In this document: positions 46,928 to 56,651 of the stretch, piece after piece
How positions within the stretch are numbered: the first letter of the stretch is position 1
Layout: each line of letters begins with the position of its first letter
Origin: Mycoplana azooxidifex
GTDB taxonomy: Bacteria; Pseudomonadota; Alphaproteobacteria; Rhizobiales; Rhizobiaceae
DNA length: 64,000 bases
Assembly (NCBI RefSeq): GCF_014196765.1
Contig: NZ_JACIEE010000003.1
Location: forward strand, 124,001 to 188,000
Reading direction: 5' to 3'
Position numbers and translations under genes: made by a program
Notes under the pieces: model-generated
Seen by the model: the letters and a program-made list of their open reading frames with translations, nothing else
Told to the model about the DNA's origin: nothing
Databases searched by the model: none

Positions 46928-49207
46928 TTAGTTCGACACGCGCGCGGCCATCAGCCGGGAGACCTCGGAAAGCAACGCCGGCGGCTCTGCGGGCTTGACC
47001 ATGACGCAGGCCGCGCCGAAGGCGATCAATTCCTGGTGAAGCGCCGCACGCCGGTCGGCGGTCAGCACGATGAGCGGCACTGCTCCCTTTCCGGAAGCGA
47101 TCGCGCGGATCACCTCGCGCCCTTCGCCGCCCGGCATGCCGACGTCGGTGATGACGATGTCCGGCCGAACCCTGCCCTCGCCGAGGGCTGTAAGCAGCGC
47201 CGGGAAATCCTCGACGAGCATGACCTCGAAGCCCGCCTTCGAGAGCATCGAGCGCACCAGCATCGCATTGATCGGATCGTCCTCGGCCAGGAGCACCCGG
47301 CCGGCCGGCCGATCCGGCTCTGGCGGGAGGTCGTCTGCCGGCGGCTCGCTCAGGACCGGGCGGTTGTCGTTGATCGCGTCGCGGATCTCGATGCCCTTCA
47401 TGCGCCCGCGCAGGACCTCCACCAGTGAACGTTCGCGCAAGGGACGGATCAGCCAGGCGTCATAGCCCTCGCCGTTGCCGATCGCCCGGCCTGTGCGCTC
47501 CTCCGGGTTGACGAGATAGACGCGGCGGATGCAGGCGTCGGCGAAGACCGGAAGGTGCAACAGCTCCCGCCGGAAATCGCCGGAAAGCCTATTGTCGACG
47601 ATGATGTCGGTCAGCGGAAAAGCCACCGCGCCCTGGGCGATCTCCAGCGCCTCGTTTACCTCGGCGACATGGCGGCAGGTGCCGCCGAGCGTCTCGATGG
47701 TCCGCTTCAGGGCCTTCGAGACCGGCCCTTCCGGGGCGAACAGGAAGACGGCCGAGCCGCGCAGCGGCCCGGAACGACCGGTGACGGGGGCGAGCGAGGG
47801 CGCCGCCGGCATCCGGATCGTGAAGGTGGAGCCGCGGCCGAGTTCGCTCGCAAGCGTCAGTGCGCCGCCGGCCTCGCGCAGGATGCGCGCCGAGATCGCG
47901 AGCCCGAGCCCGGCGCCGCCGCGGCGCTGGGAGACGCCACCCGCCTGCTCGAAGGCCTCGAACACGCGCGCCTGCTCCTCCGCCGTCATGCCGGGGCCGG
48001 TGTCTGCAATCGTGACGACGATATGCTCGCCCTCGAGCATCGTCTCGAGATAGACCCCTCCCGCGGGGGTGAACTTCACCGCATTGCCGATGACGTTGTA
48101 GAGCACCTGCCTGAGCCGCGGTCCGTCGAAGAGCATGACGGCGGGCACGTCGGCGGAAACGAAGGAGCCGATCTCGATCCCCTTCTCGTGGGCCCGCGGC
48201 GACAGCATCTCGACGACACTTTCCAGCAATGGACGCACCGGCTCCTCGCAGGGGCGAAGCTGGAAGCGCCCCGCCTCGATCGTGGAGAAGTCGAGCAGGT
48301 CGTCGACGAGCTGCACCAGTGCGTGGCCGGATTGGCGGATGCCGGCGAGGTAGTTCTTCTGCTCCGCCGTCAGCCGCGTCTGGCCGATCAGGTGCGACAT
48401 GCCGAGGATACCCGACAGCGGCGTGCGGATTTCATGGCTGACGGTGGCGAGCAGGCGGGATTTCGTCTCGCTCTCCATCTCCGCCCGGCGCCGTGCGATC
48501 TCGCGCTCGTTCTCCGCACGGCGTTCCTCGGTGACGTCGCGGGCGATGCTGTGGATCACCAGTTCGCCGGTCGCCGGATCGCGGATGGTGATGTCGTGCC
48601 AGGCATAGATGCGCGGACCGCCCGGCGTCGCGATCTCGACGTCGTAGTGATAGGGCAGCGCCTGAGAGCGGAAATCCAGCCCTATCTCGCTGCAGGACAG
48701 CCCCGTCGGATCGATGATGCCGACGAGGTCGCTGATCACGGCATTGGCGCGGAGAATCTTTCCGTCCAGCGAACGAACCATGACGATGTCGCGCAGGATG
48801 TCGTGGATCGCCGCCGTCACCGCCGCCGTCTCGTTCTGCTCCCAGTAGAGGTCGTGACTATGCTCTGCGTGACGGCCGCTTCGCTGTGCGCTGTGCAATC
48901 CGTGCCGGATCAGCAGGATCGAGCCGGCGATCCCGATCGTCCCGAGGCCGAACGCCGCGATGTGGAAGTCCTGGAGGATGCCGGTGACCAGCACGAGCCC
49001 GGCCGAAAGCAGTGTCAGGCCGGCGACGATCGCCGAGGTGAATGCCTGGTCGAAGGGCGCCTGGCCCGCGACATCGGCCGGAGACCGGGCCGCGCGCACA
49101 CTATCGCCCGGCTCGCCGCCGTCGTTGCGCGGCGCTCCCCTGTCGTCGTTCGGCTCGTCCGCGAATTCCGCCCGGAGCCTGTCCTGGAGCTTGGCTGGTT
49201 CGCTCAT
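46928..49207 (-). CDS. Hybrid sensor histidine kinase with PAS and receiver domains
   Basis: A 759-residue membrane kinase. It has a disordered N-terminus, two helices (about 57-105), a PAS domain (about 130-235), the HisKA dimer helix with ATVSHEIRTPLSG (phospho-His near residue 256), and HATPase (NAVKFTPAGG, DTGPGMT, GGAGLGLAIS). A degenerate receiver-like segment (about 510-620) follows, and then a canonical receiver (about 640-755: LAEDDPINAMLV, phospho-Asp in VITDVGMPG, Lys in MVKPAEP). The N-terminal ATG was chosen because the upstream frame runs into lspA in another phase. No cognate response regulator is adjacent. Signal unknown. Confidence 0.9.
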   Translation of the reverse strand: MSEPAKLQDRLRAEFADEPNDDRGAPRNDGGEPGDSVRAARSPADVAGQAPFDQAFTSAIVAGLTLLSAGLVLVTGILQDFHIAAFGLGTIGIAGSILLIRHGLHSAQRSGRHAEHSHDLYWEQNETAAVTAAIHDILRDIVMVRSLDGKILRANAVISDLVGIIDPTGLSCSEIGLDFRSQALPYHYDVEIATPGGPRIYAWHDITIRDPATGELVIHSIARDVTEERRAENEREIARRRAEMESETKSRLLATVSHEIRTPLSGILGMSHLIGQTRLTAEQKNYLAGIRQSGHALVQLVDDLLDFSTIEAGRFQLRPCEEPVRPLLESVVEMLSPRAHEKGIEIGSFVSADVPAVMLFDGPRLRQVLYNVIGNAVKFTPAGGVYLETMLEGEHIVVTIADTGPGMTAEEQARVFEAFEQAGGVSQRRGGAGLGLAISARILREAGGALTLASELGRGSTFTIRMPAAPSLAPVTGRSGPLRGSAVFLFAPEGPVSKALKRTIETLGGTCRHVAEVNEALEIAQGAVAFPLTDIIVDNRLSGDFRRELLHLPVFADACIRRVYLVNPEERTGRAIGNGEGYDAWLIRPLRERSLVEVLRGRMKGIEIRDAINDNRPVLSEPPADDLPPEPDRPAGRVLLAEDDPINAMLVRSMLSKAGFEVMLVEDFPALLTALGEGRVRPDIVITDVGMPGGEGREVIRAIASGKGAVPLIVLTADRRAALHQELIAFGAACVMVKPAEPPALLSEVSRLMAARVSN

Positions 49208-49263
49208 GCAGGCGCAGATAGCATGCCAAGCGTTCAGAACCGCTTCAGCAAACCGCTCGCATT

Positions 49264-49767
49264 TTAACGATCGGCGGGTGCCTTGCGCCGGCGCATCAGC
49301 AACAGTTCGTCCAGCAGGATGAGGCCGGCACCGATGGTGATGAAGCTGTCTGCGAGGTTGAAGACGGCGAACGACCAGGTCGAGGTGTAGAACAGCACGT
49401 AGTCGATCACGTATCCGTACAGGAAGCGGTCGACGAGATTGCCGATCGCGCCGGCGATGATCAGCGCATAGCCCGCATGCGCCACCCCCCTCGCCTTCGG
49501 CGTCTGCCACCAGAGCCAACTGACGAAGGCGACGACCACGAGGCGCAGGCCGACGATGAACCAGTCCTCCATGCCCGACAGCATCGAGAACGCGACGCCG
49601 TAGTTGTAGGTGCGGTAGAGCGCCAGCATCGGCAAGACGTGAACCGGCTGCTGGAACGGCAGCCAGGCCTCGACAGCGAATTTCACGAGCTGGTCGACCA
49701 GCACCGCGAGCACGATGAACATGGCGACCGGGATCGGCCTGGAAAACAACGGTATGCGATCGTTCAT
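49264..49767 (-). CDS. lspA: Lipoprotein signal peptidase
   Basis: Inner-membrane aspartic protease (SPase II) that removes the signal peptide of prolipoproteins after Lgt. The 167 residues form four helices and carry the catalytic Asp motifs GNLVDR near residue 112 and FNLADS near 139. The ATG overlaps the stop codon of the rRNA methyltransferase as ATGA, so the two are cotranslated. Confidence 0.96.
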   Translation of the reverse strand: MNDRIPLFSRPIPVAMFIVLAVLVDQLVKFAVEAWLPFQQPVHVLPMLALYRTYNYGVAFSMLSGMEDWFIVGLRLVVVAFVSWLWWQTPKARGVAHAGYALIIAGAIGNLVDRFLYGYVIDYVLFYTSTWSFAVFNLADSFITIGAGLILLDELLLMRRRKAPADR

Positions 49768-50630
49768 TCGGAGCCGTCCAGGGACAGGAGATGACGGCGG
49801 GCTTCGAACAGCATGACGCCGGTCGCGATCGCCAGGTTGAGGCTGTCGGCGCGGCCGGCCTGGGGGATGCGCGCGAGCGCGTCGGCCGCCTGCGCCAGTT
49901 CGTCGGGAATGCCGGCCTGTTCGTTGCCCATCAGGAGAACGACAGGCCGCCCCTTGTAGTCGATCGTGCGATAGTCGACGGCGCCGGCCAGGTGCGTGGC
50001 GACGACCTTCACGCCCGCCTCCTTCTTCCAGCGCAGGAAATCGGCGACCGAGGCTTTGGTGACGGGCATGGCGAAGACGGATCCCATCGTCGCCCGGACC
50101 GTTTCCAGCGAGAACGGATCGGTCGTATCGCCGACGAGGATGACACCGGAGGCGCCGGCCGCGTCGGCGGTGCGGATGATGGTGCCGAGGTTCCCCGGGT
50201 CGCGAACGCGATCCAGAGCCACGTAGGTCTCGCCGGTGCCCGGGCGCAGGTCCTTCAGCGGCGTATAACGCTGCTCGAAGACGCCCACCACCATCTGCGG
50301 ATTGTCGCGCCGGGTGATGGCCGACATCACCTTCTCGCTGACCTCCAGCACCAGTCCGCCCCTGGCGAACGTCTTCGCAGCGACCTGCTCTACGTGCGGC
50401 TTGCCCTTGGCGGCCTTGGCATAGACCAGCGTGCGGATGGCCCAGCCGAGCTCCAGCGCGTCGATCACCAGCTTGAGCCCCTCGGCCATGAACGTCTTCG
50501 TCTCGTCGCGCGTCTTCTTCTGGGCGAGCGCCTTGAGGTCCTTTACGATCGGATTGGCGAGGCTCGTCACCTCCTTGACCTGGCCCACGCGGTGCGGACC
50601 CCTGTCGTGCTCGTGGCGATGCTCGCTCAT
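49764..50630 (-). CDS. TrmH/SpoU family RNA 2'-O-methyltransferase
   Basis: SPOUT-class RNA ribose methyltransferase of 288 residues with an N-terminal substrate-binding domain (about 15-120) and the three SpoU motifs: [17 protein letters not shown] near residue 145, [10 protein letters not shown] near 236 and [14 protein letters not shown] near 262. RlmB-like rRNA or TrmH-like tRNA targets are both possible. Its ATG shares a base with the TGA of the upstream methyltransferase (TGATG), and its stop overlaps lspA, so three genes form one tight operon. Confidence 0.92.
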   Translation of the reverse strand: MSEHRHEHDRGPHRVGQVKEVTSLANPIVKDLKALAQKKTRDETKTFMAEGLKLVIDALELGWAIRTLVYAKAAKGKPHVEQVAAKTFARGGLVLEVSEKVMSAITRRDNPQMVVGVFEQRYTPLKDLRPGTGETYVALDRVRDPGNLGTIIRTADAAGASGVILVGDTTDPFSLETVRATMGSVFAMPVTKASVADFLRWKKEAGVKVVATHLAGAVDYRTIDYKGRPVVLLMGNEQAGIPDELAQAADALARIPQAGRADSLNLAIATGVMLFEARRHLLSLDGSE

Positions 50631-51796
50631 CAGGAAGTCCACCGGCTGAAAAGGGACGTGGAAAGAGCGCGGCCGGCTACGCTGCCGTCGAGGCCGCCCT
50701 CGCGGATGACGAGTTCGCCAGATTCGACCAGCCCACCGCGGCCGCGCATGGTCTCGCGCACCAGTTCGTGGATCGAATAGAAGCTCGCCCGGATGGAATA
50801 GGCCGTCAGCACCAGGGCTGCATCCTTCGGCGACAGGATTTCCCGGCAGATGTCGAGCATCAGCGGCAGGCCCTCGAACAACTGCCAGACCTCGCCGTTC
50901 GGCCCGCGGCCGAATTTCGGCGGGTCGGCGAGGATGATGTCGTAGCGGCTGCCGCGGCGCTCCTCGCGTAGGATGAACTTCATCGCATCCTCGCAGATCC
51001 AGCGGATCGGCAGCTTCTCGCCGCGACCCAGGGCCTGGTTCTCGCGCGCCCAGCCGATCGCCTTCTTCGAGGCGTCGACATGGGTGACCTCGGTGCCGGC
51101 ACGCGCGGCCACCAGCGAGGCGACGCCGGTATAGCCGAACAGGTTCAGCACCTTCAGCGGCCGGCCGGCAGCCTCGATCCGCGCCTTCATCCAGCTCCAG
51201 TGGGCCAGTTGCTCGGGAAAGACGCCGACATGGCGAAAAGCAGTAAAGCGGCCGTAAAAATCCGTCTCCAGCAGCCGCATCGGCCAGGTTTCGCCGAGTG
51301 CCGCGCCGGGGAAACGCCAGCGCCCCATGCCGTCCTCGTCGGTATCGCCGGTGAAGACGGCATCCGCCCGGTCCCAGACGTGCGCCGGCAGGCTCCGCGG
51401 CCAGAGGGCCTGCGCCTCGGGCCGCACGATCCGGTAAGGCCCGTACTGCTCGAGCTTTTCGCCGTCGCCGCTGTCGATCAGGCGATAGTCGTCGGTGCCG
51501 GCCGTCTCGAGGATGACCGGAACCCGCTCGGTCGGCTTGTCGCCGGCATGCACTCTCACCGGGCGCGGTGGCTCGGAGGGCTGTTCGACCACCTTTTGCG
51601 GGCGGGTGCGCGCCGTATCGGCTGCGACATTGCGTGTTTTTGCAAGTGTCCGCGCGGGACCCGGATGCTTGGGGCCGCCCTTCATCTCCGGCTTGGCGGG
51701 AGCCTTGGCAGACGCAGCCGGCCGGGCGCGATCGCTGGCGTGCGCCGCACCCGATGCAGCGGGGCCCTTCTTCTGCCGGCGGTTCCTGTCCTTCAC
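50630..51796 (-). CDS. Class I SAM-dependent RNA methyltransferase (RlmI-like)
   Basis: A 388-residue protein whose C-terminal 280 residues are an RlmI/RlmK-like rRNA methyltransferase: SAM motif [18 protein letters not shown] near residue 220, DASKKA, and catalytic [11 protein letters not shown] near 292. The first 100 residues are a low-complexity Lys/Arg/Ala/Pro-rich tail, unusual for the family and probably RNA-binding. The start is uncertain: the GTG before KDRNRR has GGA seven bases upstream; a TTG at 51910 would add 38 residues without a good site. The next gene, another RNA methyltransferase, overlaps by one base. Confidence 0.82.
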   Translation of the reverse strand: MKDRNRRQKKGPAASGAAHASDRARPAASAKAPAKPEMKGGPKHPGPARTLAKTRNVAADTARTRPQKVVEQPSEPPRPVRVHAGDKPTERVPVILETAGTDDYRLIDSGDGEKLEQYGPYRIVRPEAQALWPRSLPAHVWDRADAVFTGDTDEDGMGRWRFPGAALGETWPMRLLETDFYGRFTAFRHVGVFPEQLAHWSWMKARIEAAGRPLKVLNLFGYTGVASLVAARAGTEVTHVDASKKAIGWARENQALGRGEKLPIRWICEDAMKFILREERRGSRYDIILADPPKFGRGPNGEVWQLFEGLPLMLDICREILSPKDAALVLTAYSIRASFYSIHELVRETMRGRGGLVESGELVIREGGLDGSVAGRALSTSLFSRWTS

Positions 51797-51936
51797 GTCG
51801 CGGTCCGTCTGGTTCTTTTTTGGAAAGCGGACGCAGATCCGCGGGAAAGCGAGACCAAATAGCACCCCTCTCCCACTTGGCAAAGCGCTTTCCGATCTGC
51901 GATAAATCAAGCGAGCGGTTCAGGAGGAGAGACGCC

Positions 51937-52386
51937 ATGGACTTGACAGGTGAGGAGCGCATCGCCGCCCCGCGCGAAGCCGTCTGGGCCGCGCTGAACG
52001 ACCCGGAGACACTGAAGGCCTGCATTCCCGGATGCCAGTCGCTGAGCCAGACGTCGCCGACCGAACTCGAGGCCACCGTCAAGATCAAGATCGGGCCGGT
52101 CTCCGCCACCTTCAAGGGCGAGGTGACGCTGTCGAACCTCAATCCGCCGGAGAGCTATACCATCGCCGGCGAGGGCAAGGGCGGGATTGCCGGCTTCGCC
52201 AAGGGCGGGGCGGACGTGATGCTGACCGACGAGGGCACTGAGACGCTGCTGTCCTACACGGTCCACGCCGAGATCGGCGGCAAGCTGGCCCAGCTCGGCT
52301 CCCGCCTGATCGATTCCACCTCGAAGAAGCTCGCCGCGCAGTTCTTCGCCGATCTCGGCACCCGCCTGAACGGCGGCGTCGCTTAA
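51937..52386 (+). CDS. CoxG-like SRPBCC family protein
   Basis: A 149-residue START/SRPBCC-fold protein of the CoxG family (carbon monoxide dehydrogenase subunit G). It has the typical N-terminus MDLTGEERIAAPREAVWAAL, the IPGCQSL stretch near residue 29 and a C-terminal amphipathic helix. CoxG is thought to anchor or recruit molybdenum hydroxylases to the membrane, but no cox genes are near, so this may be a stand-alone relative. An AGGAGGAG site before the ATG is strong. It is divergent from the RlmI-like gene. Confidence 0.85.
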   Translation: MDLTGEERIAAPREAVWAALNDPETLKACIPGCQSLSQTSPTELEATVKIKIGPVSATFKGEVTLSNLNPPESYTIAGEGKGGIAGFAKGGADVMLTDEGTETLLSYTVHAEIGGKLAQLGSRLIDSTSKKLAAQFFADLGTRLNGGVA

Positions 52387-52442
52387 GGGAGCTCTCTCCG
52401 TCAAATGTGGGGGAGGCAGCGGGCACAGAGTGTGCGGGAAAG

Positions 52443-52656
52443 CCCCCTCATCCGGCCCTTCGGGCCACCTTCTCCCCGCTGGGGAGAAGAGGGAGACCGT
52501 TGCTCGGCCCTGCCCGGATCACGTCCGTCACATGCGTTTTCTGCTTGGATGAGACATCGCCCGAAGCCGCAGCAACTCCGCTCGGCTATGGCACTACTTC
52601 GCGTTCCCTCTTCTCCCCATCGGGGAGAAGGTGGCGCGCAGCGCCGGATGAGGGGG
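52443..52656. repeat. 214-bp composite palindromic repeat element
   Basis: Perfect 13-bp inverted ends (CCCCCTCATCCGG/CCGGATGAGGGGG), then matched inner arms CCACCTTCTCCCC/GGGGAGAAGGTGG and GGGGAGAAGAGGGA/TCCCTCTTCTCCCC, around about 100 bp of unique sequence. This has the build of a miniature inverted-repeat element or of two RIME units in opposite orientation flanking a spacer. It lies between convergent coxG-like and lapA genes. Confidence 0.75.
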
Positions 52657-52689
52657 CGGCGGGCACCACAAGGCCAGCGGTACCCCTTC

Positions 52690-53031
52690 CTACTTCGGCG
52701 GCGGCAGAGCCGTCTGGGAGGCGAGCGTTTCGGCGCGGGCCTTCTGCTTGTCCGCCTCGGTCTGCCACTTGACCGCCTCGGTGGCCTCGACGCGGGCGCG
52801 CTTGCGGTACTTGTGCTGGCTGATCCAGGTGGCGACGGCGCCGATGATCATGCCGAGCAACAGCGCCAGGAAGAGGAAGACGAAGAAAGGCGCGGTCATC
52901 GAGAGAACCGAATCCTCGGGCCTGAACGGGTTCAGCGCCATGCGCACCGGCTGACGGTTGGCGACCGAGAGCACGATGAGCACGATCGCGACCGGCACCA
53001 GCACGACGATGTTGACGATTTTCCTGGCCAT
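52690..53031 (-). CDS. lapA: LapA family (DUF1049) inner-membrane protein
   Basis: A 113-residue protein with two transmembrane helices (about 5-25 and 45-70) and a cytoplasmic coiled coil at the C-terminus. E. coli LapA acts with LapB in coordinating LPS assembly and LpxC turnover. The NRQPVRMALNPF stretch between helices is typical of the alphaproteobacterial DUF1049 proteins. GGGAGG lies seven to eight bases before the ATG. It is 53 bases downstream of ihfB, as in many proteobacteria. The LPS role is inferred from the family. Confidence 0.85.
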   Translation of the reverse strand: MARKIVNIVVLVPVAIVLIVLSVANRQPVRMALNPFRPEDSVLSMTAPFFVFLFLALLLGMIIGAVATWISQHKYRKRARVEATEAVKWQTEADKQKARAETLASQTALPPPK

Positions 53032-53084
53032 GGGGCCGCCTCCCGCAAACGGAACTGTCGATGGACCGCGGCGCGGCGCCGACA

Positions 53085-53387
53085 TCAATCGGCGTCGTCG
53101 TCCAGGTGATTAGGGTTGAGCCGCTCGCGCAGCTCCTTGCCGGTCTTGAAGAAGGGTACCCACTTCTCCTCGACGAAGACGCTGTCGCCGGTGCGCGGGT
53201 TGCGGCCGGAACGCGACGGGCGGTTCTTGACCGAAAAGGCACCGAAGCCGCGCAGCTCGACCCGGTTGCCGGCGGCGAGAGCATCGGAGATCTCGTCCAG
53301 CACCGCGTTGACGATGTTCTCCACGTCGCGGTGATAGAGATGCGGATTGCGAGCGGCGACGATCTGTACCAATTCTGACTTGATCAC
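53085..53387 (-). CDS. ihfB: Integration host factor subunit beta
   Basis: DNA-bending nucleoid protein that partners IhfA; it supports sigma-54 promoters among others, and rpoN is encoded in this window. The 100 residues show the HU/IHF fold with the DNA-arm [24 protein letters not shown] around the conserved Pro. The C-terminus is acidic (LDDDAD). It is downstream of sppA and upstream of lapA in the same orientation. Confidence 0.94.
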   Translation of the reverse strand: MIKSELVQIVAARNPHLYHRDVENIVNAVLDEISDALAAGNRVELRGFGAFSVKNRPSRSGRNPRTGDSVFVEEKWVPFFKTGKELRERLNPNHLDDDAD

Positions 53388-53414
53388 TGTTGTCCCCTCA
53401 AAACGCGTGTCTTT

Positions 53415-54365
53415 TCAATCACGTCCAACCTGCCAAACAGAGACAAGACCGTCAAGGAACAACTTTTCGCCCCCGAGCTTTTCGATCGCGTTCGAGGGGC
53501 CGACGTCGAGCCCGAGCAACCCCTTCAGCAGATCGGCGGAGTCGATGCCGATGCCGAACAGGCCCGAGCGCCGCGGCGGTTCGTAGTCGATCACGGAAAG
53601 GCTGCGGCTGACGTCCCGCGTCTGAAGATAGTCGCGGATCTCGTCGTCGCCGCCGAGCTTGTCGACGAGCTTGGCCTGGAGCGCCTGCCGGCCGGTATAG
53701 ATGCTGCCGTCGGCAAGCCGCAGGACCTCTTCGCGCGGCAGCTTGCGGCGGTCGGCGACCAGATCGACGAACCAGGCGAAGCTGTCGTCGACCATGCGGC
53801 GGATCATCGCCCTGGCCTCCTCGCTGGCCGGATGGAACGGAGAGGGCTCGGCCTTCAGCGGCGCCGACTTCACCTCGTCCAGCGAGACCCCGAGCTTGTC
53901 CATCAGCGGCTTGATCTGCGGATACTGGAAGATCACGCCGATCGAGCCGGTGATCGAGCTCTCGCCGGCGATGATCGTGTCGCCGGCGGCTGCGATCATG
54001 TAGCCCGCGGACGCGGCAAGCGTGCGCACATCGGCAACGACCGGCTTCTTCTCGGCCACCTTGCGCAGCGCCTTGAAGATGACCTCCCCGCCATAGGTCG
54101 TCCCGCCCGGCGAGGTGATGGACACCACCAGCGCCTTGACGCGGTCGTTGCGCTCGATCCGCTCCAGCCGCTCGAGAAGCTCGGTGTCGTCCTGGATGAT
54201 GCCGCTGATCTTTACGCGCGCGATGTGGTTCTGGGCCGCACCGGTCTCCCAGTTGACAGCCACTGCGACGAATGCGGCGGCAGCCGCAAGCAGCACGGCG
54301 GCGACCCGCCAGAAGGTGAGCTTGCGGCGCAACTGCCGACGATCGGCTATAGCGGACTGATCCAT
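53415..54365 (-). CDS. sppA: Signal peptide peptidase SppA
   Basis: Inner-membrane serine protease that degrades cleaved signal peptides. The 316 residues are the short, single-domain (36-kDa) type: an N-terminal helix (about 18-40), the nucleophile Ser in TLAASAGYM near residue 118, and the general-base Lys in APLKAEPSPF near 168. GGGGAA lies upstream of the ATG; earlier in-frame codons are intergenic. It precedes ihfB and lapA, a conserved order. Confidence 0.94.
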   Translation of the reverse strand: MDQSAIADRRQLRRKLTFWRVAAVLLAAAAAFVAVAVNWETGAAQNHIARVKISGIIQDDTELLERLERIERNDRVKALVVSITSPGGTTYGGEVIFKALRKVAEKKPVVADVRTLAASAGYMIAAAGDTIIAGESSITGSIGVIFQYPQIKPLMDKLGVSLDEVKSAPLKAEPSPFHPASEEARAMIRRMVDDSFAWFVDLVADRRKLPREEVLRLADGSIYTGRQALQAKLVDKLGGDDEIRDYLQTRDVSRSLSVIDYEPPRRSGLFGIGIDSADLLKGLLGLDVGPSNAIEKLGGEKLFLDGLVSVWQVGRD

Positions 54366-54594
54366 CTGCAAATTCCCCGTGCGGTGATTTTTCATGGCCG
54401 ACGGCGAAGGCGCCATTTGCCAAATGCCCCATCGATATGGCATTAGCCGGGCAGATAGCAAATCATTCGCATCAAAATCTACACATCCATTGTTTCTTCT
54501 GGAATAATTGCCATATGGGGCGCGTTACTATGGTTCGGGGCACAGGCGACTGCGCCGGCACGGGCCTTGGGGCCGCAGACATCGAACAAGGCTT

Positions 54595-55263
54595 ATGCTG
54601 ACAACAGTCGCAGATACGCATCACGCAGGGCAGCCGGAGAGCCGCATGACGGAGACATACCGTCGGGCGGCGCGCCATTCGGCGCGCGTGCGCGTGCTGA
54701 AGATCGCGCTGCCGGTGATCGGCCTTGTGATCGCCGCCGCCTTCGCCATCGTCTCCATCGTCAGCACATACATTCCCGACGAACTCGAGGTCGAAAGCGC
54801 CACGATCGAGGACGGCAAGGTGGTGATGAAAAATCCCGCCATTGCCGGTCGCAACCGTGACGGCATCAGCTACTCGATGAAAGCCGACCGGGCGCTGCAG
54901 GACATGAAGAATCCCGACATCATCCAGCTGGAAAACATCAAGGCGCAGATGCCGGTCAACGACAAGATGGTTGCGCAGGTCGACGCCGTCACCGGCATCT
55001 ACGACCGCGGCCGCAACATCCTCGACATGACCGCGCCCTTCACCATTCGCCTCAACACCGGCCTCGAGGCCGCCTTCCGCGACGCCCATCTCGACATCAA
55101 TGGCGGCCGCATGTCGACCCAGCAGCCCGTCACCATCCAGTCCAAGGAAGCTTCGATTGTTGCGCAGTCGCTGCGAATGACGGATAAAGGGCGAACCGTC
55201 GTCTTCGAGGGAGACGTCGTCGTCAATGTCGATCCCGCAGCTATCCGCAACAGAGAGAAGTAG
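54595..55263 (+). CDS. lptC: LPS export ABC transporter periplasmic protein LptC
   Basis: Bitopic protein that links the LptB2FG transporter to the LptA bridge. The 222 residues have one helix (about 39-62) and a beta-jellyroll periplasmic domain. The first ATG (ATGCTGACAACAG) gives the usual rhizobial N-terminus with AAGG just upstream; an ATG 17 codons later has a better GGAG site and is a fair alternative. It starts the lptC-lptA-lptB operon, with only seven bases to lptA. A farther upstream open frame is rejected as non-coding. Confidence 0.9.
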   Translation: MLTTVADTHHAGQPESRMTETYRRAARHSARVRVLKIALPVIGLVIAAAFAIVSIVSTYIPDELEVESATIEDGKVVMKNPAIAGRNRDGISYSMKADRALQDMKNPDIIQLENIKAQMPVNDKMVAQVDAVTGIYDRGRNILDMTAPFTIRLNTGLEAAFRDAHLDINGGRMSTQQPVTIQSKEASIVAQSLRMTDKGRTVVFEGDVVVNVDPAAIRNREK

Positions 55264-55270
55264 GGCCACG

Positions 55271-55834
55271 ATGTCCGCATTTTCTGAACCCGCGCAAAGA
55301 CATGCCATCCTGCCGCTTCTCGCAGCCGGTCTCCTGCTTGCCGCAACGACTGCGGGCGCGCAGGAAACGAAGAGCCAGTTGAAGGGGCTTCAGCTGTCCA
55401 ACGACCAGCCGATCCAGATCCAGAGCGACAAGCTGGAGATCCAGCAGCAGTCCAACACCGCCCAGTTCACCGGCAACGTCAAGGTGGTGCAGGGCACCAC
55501 GACCCTGCAGGCCGGCAGCATGGTGGTTCACTACACCGCCCAGGGCGGTGGCTCGATCTCGAGCGGCGATGCCGACATCGAGAAGATCGAGGTTGCCGAC
55601 AAGGTGTTCCTCCAGTCGGGCACGCAGGAAGCCACCGCCGATACCGGCACCTTCAACCTCATCGACGAGGTGTTCGTGCTGAAGGGCGACAAGGTCGTGC
55701 TTTCGGAAGGCAAGAACGTGTTCGTCGGCTGCCAGCTCACCGTGCTGATGCGCACGGGCGAAGCCAAACTCGACGCCTGCGGCGGCAGGGTCATGATACA
55801 GCTCGACCCCAAATCCCGCAAAACCGCGAACTGA
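55271..55834 (+). CDS. lptA: LPS transport periplasmic protein LptA
   Basis: Forms the periplasmic bridge for LPS between LptC and LptD. The 187 residues start with a signal peptide (cleavage near residue 30, AGAQE), followed by the OstA-fold beta-strands (PIQIQSDKLEIQQQSNTAQFTGNVKV). The C-terminus contains two cysteines (VGCQLTV, DACGGR) that may pair. It is seven bases downstream of lptC and eight upstream of lptB. Confidence 0.92.
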   Translation: MSAFSEPAQRHAILPLLAAGLLLAATTAGAQETKSQLKGLQLSNDQPIQIQSDKLEIQQQSNTAQFTGNVKVVQGTTTLQAGSMVVHYTAQGGGSISSGDADIEKIEVADKVFLQSGTQEATADTGTFNLIDEVFVLKGDKVVLSEGKNVFVGCQLTVLMRTGEAKLDACGGRVMIQLDPKSRKTAN

Positions 55835-55841
55835 CGACGCC

Positions 55842-56651
55842 GTGTCCCTTGTTTCCCTCTCCCGCATGTCCCGCCGCGTGAAGAAGGCCGAGCCGCTCAT
55901 CCGGCGCACGGCCGACACGTCGCGCTATGAAGGCACCCTGATTGCCCGCAACCTGACGAAGAGCTACGGCGGCAGGCGCGTGGTCAACGGCGTGTCGCTC
56001 GTCGTGCGGCGCGGCGAGGCGGTCGGTCTGCTCGGGCCCAACGGTGCCGGCAAGACGACCTGTTTCTACATGATCACCGGGCTCGTGCCGGTGGACGAGG
56101 GAACGATCGAGCTCAACGGCAACGACGTCACGACGATGCCGATGTATCGACGCGCCCGTCTCGGCGTCGGCTACCTGCCGCAGGAGGCCTCGATCTTCCG
56201 CGGGCTGACTGTGGAGCAGAACATCCGCGCCGTCCTCGAGGTACACGACCGCGACCGGGCGCGCCGCGAGCGCAAGCTCGACAGCCTGCTGGCCGAATTT
56301 TCGATCTCGCACCTGCGCAAATCGGCGGCGATCGCCCTTTCGGGCGGCGAACGCCGCAGGCTCGAGATCGCCCGGGCACTTGCCACCGATCCGACCTTCA
56401 TGCTGCTCGACGAGCCGTTTGCGGGCGTCGACCCGATCTCGGTGGCCGACATCCAGGCGCTGGTGCGCCACCTGACGTCGCGCGGCATCGGCGTTCTCAT
56501 CACCGACCACAACGTCCGCGAGACGCTGGGCCTGATCGACCGCGCCTACATCATCCACGCCGGCGAGGTGCTGACCCACGGCCGCGCAAACGACATCGTC
56601 GCCAATCCCGACGTGCGCCGTCTCTATCTGGGCGACAATTTCAGCCTCTAG
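55842..56651 (+). CDS. lptB: LPS export ABC transporter ATP-binding protein LptB
   Basis: Cytoplasmic ATPase that powers LPS extraction. The 269 residues show Walker A GPNGAGKTT, the ABC signature LSGGERRRLEI, Walker B FMLLDEPFAGVD and the switch His in ITDHN. A basic N-terminal extension (about 30 residues) precedes the domain, as in S. meliloti. The start is a GTG eight bases after lptA; the first ATG is eight codons in and lacks a ribosome site. The next gene is rpoN, an arrangement conserved across proteobacteria. Confidence 0.94.
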   Translation: MSLVSLSRMSRRVKKAEPLIRRTADTSRYEGTLIARNLTKSYGGRRVVNGVSLVVRRGEAVGLLGPNGAGKTTCFYMITGLVPVDEGTIELNGNDVTTMPMYRRARLGVGYLPQEASIFRGLTVEQNIRAVLEVHDRDRARRERKLDSLLAEFSISHLRKSAAIALSGGERRRLEIARALATDPTFMLLDEPFAGVDPISVADIQALVRHLTSRGIGVLITDHNVRETLGLIDRAYIIHAGEVLTHGRANDIVANPDVRRLYLGDNFSL

